DNA of 64,000 bases, from the NCBI GenBank assembly GCA_963742725.1, contig CAVUMX010000001.1, positions 2,666,001 through 2,730,000 on the forward strand, given 5' to 3'. Source of the stretch: CAVVAL01 sp963742725. GTDB lineage: Bacteria; Actinomycetota; Actinomycetes; Mycobacteriales; Cryptosporangiaceae. This document shows positions 58,365 to 64,000 of the stretch, piece after piece. The notes beneath the pieces were generated by a model. The model did no database searches. It saw only the letters and a program-made list of their open reading frames with translations, and had not been told where the DNA came from. The stretch's first letter is position 1. Each line of letters opens with the position of its first letter. A program made the translations under genes and the position numbers.

Positions 58365-58556
58365 GGTGCTACCTCCCGGTGATCGACTGAGAGCACCCGC
58401 ACGCGAGTCGTCCCACCCTCCGCACGTGCCTGCCCTTGCCGGCAGTCTACGGGGGACGCCACCCGATCCGCTGCACACCCTTGCGGGGCGAAGTGTCAGC
58501 AACTCGTCTCAGGTGTATTGCTTCCGCCGCGATGCGAGTACGAACAGTAACGAGGG

Positions 58557-58576
58557 GCGCCGGCAGCTGCCGGCGC
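58557..58576. repeat. Perfect 20-bp palindrome between radA and disA
   Basis: GCGCCGGCAGCTGCCGGCGC is a perfect self-complementary 20-mer with no loop. It lies 56 bases after the radA stop and about 190 bases before disA. It could be an operator for a dimeric regulator or part of an intra-operon hairpin. Confidence 0.55.
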
Positions 58577-58631
58577 GGACGGAGAAGGCGGGACGGGCGC
58601 TGACGGGGGGCGCCCGACCCGCACCGTCGCT

Positions 58632-59996
58632 CTACTTCAGTTGGCGCAGGGCGGCGCCGAGGTCGTCGACCTCCGTCACGGTCATGCCGGGCGGCGGCGA
58701 ATCGCAGCCGGGCGGTGCCAGCGCTCGCCGGTAGCCGAGCCGCGCCGCTTCCGCGAGCCGCCGCCCGACCGCGCTGACCCGCCGCACGTCACCGGAGAGC
58801 CCCACCTCGCCGACGGCGATCAGATCGGTGGGCAGCGGCACCTCGCGCGCCGCCGACGCCACGGCCAGCGCGATCGCCAGATCGGCGGCCGGCTCGGTGA
58901 CCCGGACCCCGCCGACGGTCGCGGCGAACACGTCCCGGTCGGCTAGCCGGACGCGCCCGCGCCGCTCGACCACCGCCAGCACCATCGCCACCCGCGCGGA
59001 GTCGAGCCCGCTCACCGCCCGCCGGGGTGTGGCCAGCGCCGACGACGCGACCAGCGCCTGAACTTCGGTCATGAGCGGCCGCCGGCCCTCGACGGTCACC
59101 GACACGCACGTGCCCGGCACCGCCTCGCTCCGCTGGGTCAGGAACAGCCCGGACGGATCCGGGAGCCCACGGATCCCCGCGTCGTGCATCTCGAAGCAGC
59201 CGACCTCGTCGGCCGGTCCGTACCTGTTCTTGATCGCGCGGACGAGCCGCAGCGTCGAGTGCCGTTCGCCCTCGAAGTGCAGGACGACGTCCACCAGGTG
59301 TTCGAGGACGCGCGGCCCGGCGATCGCGCCGTCCTTGGTGACGTGCCCGACCAGGACGACCGCGATTCCCCGCTCCTTGGCGATCGCGATGAGCCCGGCC
59401 GCCACCGCGCGGACCTGGGTCACGCCGCCCATCGCGCCGTCCACTGCCGGCGACGCGATCGTCTGCACGGAGTCGACCACCAGCAGTCCGGGTTTGACCG
59501 CGTCGACATGGGCCAGCACGGCGGCGAGGTCGGTCTCGGCGGCGAGGAAGAGCTGCGGATGGAGCGCACTGAGCCGCCCGGCCCGGAGCCGTACCTGTGC
59601 CGCCGACTCCTCACCCGTCACGACCAGCGCCGGCTTGCCACCGGACGCGGCGTACTTGTGCGCGACCTCCAGCAGCAGCGTCGACTTGCCGACCCCGGGC
59701 TCGCCCGCCAGCAGCAGCACCGCCCCGGGCACCAGCCCGCCACCGAGCACCCGGTCGAGCTCGCCCACCCCGGTCGGACGGGCCTTCGCGGCCTCCACGT
59801 CGACCTGCCCGATAGGGAGCGCCGGCGCGGTCACCGGCCCGGCCGTCACGGCATGCAGCCCGGCCCTCGCCGCTCCCACCTCGTCGACCGAGCCCCATGC
59901 CTGGCACTCGGGACAGCGACCGACCCACTTGGGGACGGTGAACCCGCACTCCGCGCAGCGATACGCGGGACGGTCCTTCGTGGAGCGACTGGCCAT
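58632..59996 (-). CDS. radA: DNA repair protein RadA
   Basis: RecA-related branch-migration helicase, 454 residues. The N-terminal zinc finger is CAECGFTVPKWVGRCPEC. The ATPase domain has Walker A GEPGVGKSTLLLE and LLVVDSVQ. The RadA-specific KNRYG motif is present (AIKNRYGPADEVG), and the C-terminal Lon-like domain ends GRRLAEAARLGYRRA. The ATG at 59996 is chosen because the zinc finger begins soon after; an upstream in-frame codon adds ten residues. It is paired with disA. Confidence 0.95.
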   Translation of the reverse strand: MASRSTKDRPAYRCAECGFTVPKWVGRCPECQAWGSVDEVGAARAGLHAVTAGPVTAPALPIGQVDVEAAKARPTGVGELDRVLGGGLVPGAVLLLAGEPGVGKSTLLLEVAHKYAASGGKPALVVTGEESAAQVRLRAGRLSALHPQLFLAAETDLAAVLAHVDAVKPGLLVVDSVQTIASPAVDGAMGGVTQVRAVAAGLIAIAKERGIAVVLVGHVTKDGAIAGPRVLEHLVDVVLHFEGERHSTLRLVRAIKNRYGPADEVGCFEMHDAGIRGLPDPSGLFLTQRSEAVPGTCVSVTVEGRRPLMTEVQALVASSALATPRRAVSGLDSARVAMVLAVVERRGRVRLADRDVFAATVGGVRVTEPAADLAIALAVASAAREVPLPTDLIAVGEVGLSGDVRRVSAVGRRLAEAARLGYRRALAPPGCDSPPPGMTVTEVDDLGAALRQLK

Positions 59997-60043
59997 GCCC
60001 GCGACCCTAGCCGCGGCCACCGACAATCACCGGCCGGCCAAGC

Positions 60044-60742
60044 TCAGTGGCCGCCCTCGGCCTCTCCGGTCGGGGAGACGCGCGGCAGGGGCTCCGTCGG
60101 CGGACCGATCGGCAGGTTCAGCGTGACCGAACCGGCCTTCTCGAACCGCAGCGTCACCGGCACGAGGTCGCCGGGGCGCAGCGCCTTGGTGAGTTCGATG
60201 AGCACGAGCTGCTGCGACGCCGAGTTGAGGCTGGCCATGCAGCCCGGCTTCAGGTCGATGCTGACCGGTGCGAGGCCGTCCGCGGAGGGCTCCTCCGACG
60301 GCGTCGGGCTGGCCGACCCCGACGGCGATGCGGAACCGGAAGGCGACACGGAACCAGACGGCGAAGCGGACGGCGATGCCGCCGGGACGCACCGATCGGG
60401 CCCGGACGTCGCGCTCGGGTCGGGCTTCGGGGCGTCGTCGCCCGCGCGCAGCTCGACGCGCGCGGCGCCCTCGCTGCTGATCTGGATGAGCGCGTCCGCG
60501 GCCTCGCCGTTGTTCACCAGCGCGATCTCCAGCGGGGCGTCGTCGCCGACCTTGTACTCGGCGCCCTTCTCAGGGAACACGACCAGCGCGTTGCGGATGG
60601 CGACGTCGCCGACGGCGGTGTTCACACCGGGCACGGAGGGGATCTTCTCGGAGGTCTCCGCAACCTGCCCGGCGCTACAGCCGGTGAGCAGGGCCGCCGC
60701 GATCAGCAGCGCTGCGTGGGACCCGATTGTCGAGCGGCTCAC
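60044..60742 (-). CDS. Ser/Pro-rich lipoprotein
   Basis: A 232-residue lipoprotein from a GTG at 60742, with lipobox LLTGC (Cys near residue 20). The mature part has AVGDVAIRNALVVFPEKGAEYKVGDDAPLEIALVNNGEAADALIQI, a low-complexity SASPSGSASPSGS linker, and a C-terminal strand region (LVPVTLRFEKAGSVTLNLPIGPP). The overall pattern is that of PCuAC/DUF461-like copper-chaperone proteins, but the copper-binding His/Met residues are absent. I therefore would not call it a copper protein. It lies upstream of radA on the same strand. Confidence 0.72.
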   Translation of the reverse strand: MSRSTIGSHAALLIAAALLTGCSAGQVAETSEKIPSVPGVNTAVGDVAIRNALVVFPEKGAEYKVGDDAPLEIALVNNGEAADALIQISSEGAARVELRAGDDAPKPDPSATSGPDRCVPAASPSASPSGSVSPSGSASPSGSASPTPSEEPSADGLAPVSIDLKPGCMASLNSASQQLVLIELTKALRPGDLVPVTLRFEKAGSVTLNLPIGPPTEPLPRVSPTGEAEGGH

Positions 60743-60837
60743 GGCGACGTTCCTCCTCCTAGCACGGGACGCGCTACAGAGTAGTGGCCGCTCGCGGCGC
60801 ACCGGGGGACGGGGCCACCGCCGCGCCGCGCACCCGC

Positions 60838-61662
60838 CTAGCCGAGTGACGCGCCGCTCACGAGCAGCAACGCGACGTCGATCACAGCGACGACGAGTAC
60901 CGCCCGGAACGGCGCCCGCCCACCCAGCGCCACACCGGCCCCGAGGACCACGACGACGGTCGCGAGCGCCCCGATCCCCGCCGCGCTGACCGGACCCGGC
61001 GGACCGAACGCCAGCACCAGCGACGCCAGCCCGAGCAGGAGCGCCGCGACGAGCGTGCTGCCGAGCGCGCCGATCCGGTGGGGGAGTCCGCGGATGCCGG
61101 TCGCGGCGTCGTCGGCCAGGTCCGGGATCACGTTCGCGAAGTGCGCTCCCGATCCGAGCAGCGAGCCGGTGGCCACGAGCCAGACGGGCACCCCGGTCAC
61201 ACCCGGCATCCCCAGGACGACGAACGCCGGGGCGCACCCGAACGCGACCGCGTACGGGAGCACCGACACCGGCGAGGACTTGAACCACGCGTTGTACGCC
61301 CATCCGCACGCCACACCGACCAGGTGCACCGTCCCGGCTAGCCATCCGGACGCCAGCGACAGCGGCACCGCGCAGAACGCCGCGATCAGCGCCGCCGTCC
61401 GTACGGCATCGACGCTGATCGCCCCGGAGGCCACCGGCTTGTCGCGCCGGCCGGCGACACCGTCGCGCGCGGCGTCCAGCCAGTCGTTGCTCCACCCGAT
61501 CGACAGCTGCCCGGCGAGGATCGCCGCACCGACGAGGACGACGCCACGAGCGTCGCGGCCGGTGGTGGCGGCCAGTGCGGTGAGCGCGGCGGTGACGGCG
61601 ACGGTCGGCTCCGGGTGGCATGCCCGCAGGAGCGCCCCGTAACCCGCTGTCGCCTGCTCCAC
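60838..61662 (-). CDS. UbiA family prenyltransferase
   Basis: Membrane aromatic prenyltransferase, 274 residues, about eight transmembrane helices. The first Asp-rich motif is NDWLDAARDGVAGRRDKP (NDxxDxxxD type) and the second is DLADDAATGIRGLP. It transfers a prenyl chain to an aromatic or quinone-like acceptor. Divergently transcribed genes encode a methyltransferase, an acyl-CoA dehydrogenase and a type III polyketide synthase, so the acceptor may be a polyketide-derived phenol. The GTG at 61662 avoids overlap with the divergent gene; a start at 61710 is less likely. Confidence 0.85.
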   Translation of the reverse strand: MEQATAGYGALLRACHPEPTVAVTAALTALAATTGRDARGVVLVGAAILAGQLSIGWSNDWLDAARDGVAGRRDKPVASGAISVDAVRTAALIAAFCAVPLSLASGWLAGTVHLVGVACGWAYNAWFKSSPVSVLPYAVAFGCAPAFVVLGMPGVTGVPVWLVATGSLLGSGAHFANVIPDLADDAATGIRGLPHRIGALGSTLVAALLLGLASLVLAFGPPGPVSAAGIGALATVVVVLGAGVALGGRAPFRAVLVVAVIDVALLLVSGASLG

Positions 61663-61688
61663 ACGCCGCAGTGTGTCAGGCTGGGCCG

Positions 61689-62408
61689 ATGGGGAGCACC
61701 CGCGTGTCACGTCGGCCCAACGACCCTGCTCAGTACGACGACCTGGCCGCCGAATGGTGGGAACCGGGCGGCGCGTTCGAGGCGCTCCACTGGATCGCCG
61801 AGGCCCGCGCGAGGCTGATTCCGCCAGCGAAACGTCCGGGTGCGGTGCTGGTCGACATGGGCTGTGGCGCCGGCCTCCTCGCGCCGCACATCGAAGGCAA
61901 GGGGTACCGGCACGTCGGGGTCGACCTGTCGGCGCTGGCCCTGCCGCAGGCCGCCGCGCACGGTGTCACCCCCGTCCGGGGCGATGTGCTTTCCCTCCCG
62001 ATCGCGGACGGCGTCGCGGACGTCGTCAGCGCAGGCGAGATCCTGGAGCACGTTCCCGACCTCCCGCGCGCCGTCGCCGAGGCGTGCCGGGTGCTCAGGC
62101 CGGGCGGCCGGCTCGTGCTGGACACGATCGCGAACACGTGGATCGGGGCGTTCATCACGGTCACGCTGGGGGAGCGCGTCGGCGGGGCGCCCAAGGGCAT
62201 CCACGATCCGGCCCTGTTCGTGGACCGGAAGCAGCTGATCGCCGAGGCGGCCCGGCACGGCGTCGCGCTGGAGCTGCGCGGGCTGCGGCCGTCGACGAAA
62301 GACACGATCGCCTGGCGGTTGGGCCGGGTGGACCGGGTACGGATGGTGCCGACGTTCAGCACGGCAGTGCTGTTCCAGGGCTACGGCGTGAAGCAGGGAG
62401 CGGGATGA
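61689..62408 (+). CDS. UbiG-like class I SAM-dependent methyltransferase
   Basis: A 239-residue methyltransferase. Motif I is LVDMGCGAGLLAPHIEGKGYRHVGVDLS, and the later EILEHVPDLPRAV and CRVLRPGGRLVLDTI are as in the UbiG/UbiE O-methyltransferases of quinone synthesis. Its start region DPAQYDDLAAEWWEPGGAFEALHWI also matches UbiG-type proteins. Methylation of a phenolic hydroxyl made by the neighbouring polyketide synthase is likely. Its stop overlaps the next gene's start (ATGA). Confidence 0.85.
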   Translation: MGSTRVSRRPNDPAQYDDLAAEWWEPGGAFEALHWIAEARARLIPPAKRPGAVLVDMGCGAGLLAPHIEGKGYRHVGVDLSALALPQAAAHGVTPVRGDVLSLPIADGVADVVSAGEILEHVPDLPRAVAEACRVLRPGGRLVLDTIANTWIGAFITVTLGERVGGAPKGIHDPALFVDRKQLIAEAARHGVALELRGLRPSTKDTIAWRLGRVDRVRMVPTFSTAVLFQGYGVKQGAG

Positions 62409-63577
62409 CGCGTCTGACGGATCCGGCGGCGGCACTGGCAGCCGCGCGGGAAGTGGCCCCGCGCTTCGCGGAGCGGGCGGCCGAGCACGATCGGGCCGGA
62501 GTCTTCCCCGATGCCGACTTCAAGGACCTGCGTGAGGCCGGTCTGCTCGGCCTGATGGCGCCGACCCGGCTCGGCGGTCCCGGCGCGGGCTTCGCCGACT
62601 ACGCCGAGATCGCCATGGCGCTCGCCGCCGGCAACGGGGCGACCGCGCTCGTCTACAACATGCACGCGTCGGTCACCGGCGCCCTGGCCCAGACGCCGGA
62701 CGACGTCGCCCGCGCGCTCGGCGTCCCGGAGAGCTATTTCGCCGCCCGTGACGCGGTGCTCAGGCAGGCCGTCGACGGCGGGCTCTTCGCGGTGGCGATG
62801 AGTGAACGCGGGGCCGGTTCGCGGCTCTCGGCGCTCACCACCACCTACGAACGGACGCCGGACGGCTTCCGCATCAAGGGCTCGAAGACCTTCGTCTCCG
62901 GCGCCGGGTACGCAACGGCCTACCTCGTGGCGGCAAAGTCCGGTGACGCGATCTCTCACTTCCTGGTGCCGGCAGGCGCTGGCGTGACCGTCGAGGAGAC
63001 CTGGGACTCGCTCGGCATGCGCGCCACCGGCAGCCAGGACCTGCACCTCGACGTGACCGTCCCGGAAGATGCGCTCCTCGGCGGCATCGAGGGGCTGACC
63101 CTGCTGCTCGCGCAGGTCATGCCGCAGTGGCTGGTCGCCAGCTACGCCGCCGTTTACGTCGGGGTGGCGCAGGCCGCGATCGACGCCGCAGTCGCCCACG
63201 CGCAGGAACGGAACCTCGCCCGGCTGCCGGCCGTCCGGGCCCGGATCGGGCGGGCGGACGCCCGGGTCGCCGCGGCCCGTCTCGGCGTCCTGGAGGCTGC
63301 CCGCCGGATCGACGCGGCACCGGGCGATCCGGAGACGAACCGCTGGGTGTGGCGCGCCAAGCTCCTGGCCGGCGAGACCGCGATGGACGTGGCGGCCTCG
63401 ATGCTGGAGGCCGCCGGCACGTCGGCGTCGCGTCGCGGCCATCCACTCGAACGGATCTACCGGGACGCCCGCTGCGGATCGCTCCAGCCCGCGACCTCGG
63501 ATGTGTGCGCCGACTGGCTCGGCGTCGCGTCGCTCGGCGGCGACCCCGAGCGGGACGCGGCGGTGCCCCGGTGGTGA
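62405..63577 (+). CDS. Acyl-CoA dehydrogenase family protein
   Basis: Acyl-CoA dehydrogenase-like flavoprotein, 390 residues, full length. It has the mid-domain FAVAMSERGAGSRLSA and IKGSKTFVSGAGYATAYLV, the substrate-side ITGSQDLHLDV-like RATGSQDLHLDVTVP, and C-terminal helices (AMDVAASMLEAAGTSAS). The catalytic Glu position of ordinary dehydrogenases is not obvious here, so it may act on an unusual acyl or ring substrate or as a hydroxylase-type relative. It is coupled by ATGA to the methyltransferase before it and by GTGA to the polyketide synthase after it. Confidence 0.83.
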   Translation: MTRLTDPAAALAAAREVAPRFAERAAEHDRAGVFPDADFKDLREAGLLGLMAPTRLGGPGAGFADYAEIAMALAAGNGATALVYNMHASVTGALAQTPDDVARALGVPESYFAARDAVLRQAVDGGLFAVAMSERGAGSRLSALTTTYERTPDGFRIKGSKTFVSGAGYATAYLVAAKSGDAISHFLVPAGAGVTVEETWDSLGMRATGSQDLHLDVTVPEDALLGGIEGLTLLLAQVMPQWLVASYAAVYVGVAQAAIDAAVAHAQERNLARLPAVRARIGRADARVAAARLGVLEAARRIDAAPGDPETNRWVWRAKLLAGETAMDVAASMLEAAGTSASRRGHPLERIYRDARCGSLQPATSDVCADWLGVASLGGDPERDAAVPRW

Positions 63578-64000
63578 CCAGGGCGGTCATCGCCGGCGCC
63601 GGCCATGCCTACCCGGACACGGTCCGCCAGGACGTCATCTGGGACGGCTTCTTCCACCAGCACTACAGCGGCAGCCCCGCCGCCAAGCGCCTGTTCTCGT
63701 CCGCCGGGGTGGTGAGCCGGCACTGCGCGGCGAACCCGCTCGTCGAGGACCTGTCGTCGTGGTCCACCGAGGCCCGCATGCAGCGGTACGTCGTCGAGGC
63801 CCTGCCGCTCGGCAAGGACGCGGTGGCCGCCGCGCTCGACAGCGCCGGCATGGCGGCGTCCGACGTGGGGCTGTTCGTCGTGGCGTCCTGCACTGGGTAC
63901 ACGACGCCCGGGCTGGACATCCGGCTCGCGCGTGACCTGGGGATGTCGACGGACGTCCAGCGGCTGTTCGTGGGCCACATGGGCTGCTACGCCGCCATCC
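63574..64000 (+). CDS. Type III polyketide synthase, 3' partial
   Basis: Chalcone synthase-like enzyme cut by the window end; about 142 residues present. It starts with GTG overlapping the previous stop (GTGA). Family segments are VTRAVIAGAGHAYPDTV, FVVASCTGYTTPGLDIRLARDLG and VQRLFVGHMGCYAA; the Cys in GHMGCYAA sits where type III PKSs have the catalytic Cys. Such enzymes extend fatty acyl starters with malonyl-CoA to resorcinols, pyrones or quinone precursors. With methyltransferase, UbiA and dehydrogenase neighbours, a methylated, prenylated alkyl-hydroquinone is a reasonable guess, as in the Actinoplanes agq cluster (from memory). Confidence 0.88.
   Translation, partial: MTRAVIAGAGHAYPDTVRQDVIWDGFFHQHYSGSPAAKRLFSSAGVVSRHCAANPLVEDLSSWSTEARMQRYVVEALPLGKDAVAAALDSAGMAASDVGLFVVASCTGYTTPGLDIRLARDLGMSTDVQRLFVGHMGCYAAI

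Noticed and set aside
60044..60742. PCuAC copper chaperone.
   Set aside because: The overall layout is similar, but the His/Met copper ligands of the family are missing.

Overview
The window is very GC-rich, densely coded DNA with many GTG starts, ATGA/GTGA start-stop overlaps and actinobacterial gene neighbourhoods (lsr2 beside clpC, panC-panD-nadB-nadC-coaX, radA-disA). It looks like chromosome of a filamentous actinomycete. Three features point towards Micromonosporaceae or close relatives: a SER-SER linker repeat, an orphan NuoD, and a prenyl/type III PKS cluster like one described in Actinoplanes. This placement is inference. I see no rRNA, tRNA, CRISPR array, insertion sequence or prophage.

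Layout. 1-2.5 kb: end of a glycine-betaine/choline-type ABC importer (two permeases and a lipoprotein whose lobes are circularly permuted). 2.5-8.5 kb: a thiamine-diphosphate enzyme, two tandemly duplicated branched-chain-amino-acid-type binding lipoproteins and an aldehyde dehydrogenase. 8.5-10.6 kb: a sunset-domain membrane protein translationally coupled to a BON/OmpA-like protein. 10.7-16.1 kb: histidine utilisation (IclR regulator, hutH, hutU, hutI), followed by a disordered Ser/Gly-rich membrane protein. 17.3-21 kb: an orphan nuoD that seems to have lost its stop codon, and an APC amino-acid permease. 21-23.4 kb: a P450, a guanidinium exporter under a guanidine-III riboswitch, and an SRPBCC protein.

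23.5-32.2 kb: a probable aerobic anthraniloyl-CoA pathway. It has a PaaK-type CoA ligase, a small partner protein and the fused flavin monooxygenase/OYE reductase. After an interruption by a PIMT-like methyltransferase and a broken RTX gene, it continues with a BadI/MenB-like ring-opening hydrolase, an SDR, a RidA deaminase and a PaaX repressor. 32.2-38.4 kb: a MidA-type methyltransferase, an ABC exporter, a LolA/RseB-like secreted protein and a divergent response regulator/kinase pair separated by a nested palindrome. 38.4-38.7 kb: a small ORF whose Shine-Dalgarno sequence can form alternative RNA structures.

39.5-45 kb: CoA and NAD biosynthesis (DUF2520 reductase, panC, panD, nadB, nadC, coaX). 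46-49.5 kb: lsr2 and clpC. 49.8-54 kb: a small zinc-ribbon protein, a polysaccharide deacetylase, mutY, two secreted proteins and a response regulator. 54.3-60 kb: a convergent kinase, a probable nuclease-toxin/pentapeptide-immunity pair, disA and radA. 60-64 kb: a lipoprotein, then the start of a UbiA/methyltransferase/acyl-CoA dehydrogenase/type III PKS cluster cut by the window edge.

A palindromic intergenic repeat occurs three times (13.2, 25.0 and 45.1 kb). The observations most worth a second look are the 38.5 kb RNA switch with its small ORF, the anthraniloyl-CoA cluster, the toxin/immunity pair, the permuted binding protein, the nuoD stop-codon loss and the mini-ORF relay between the two permeases.
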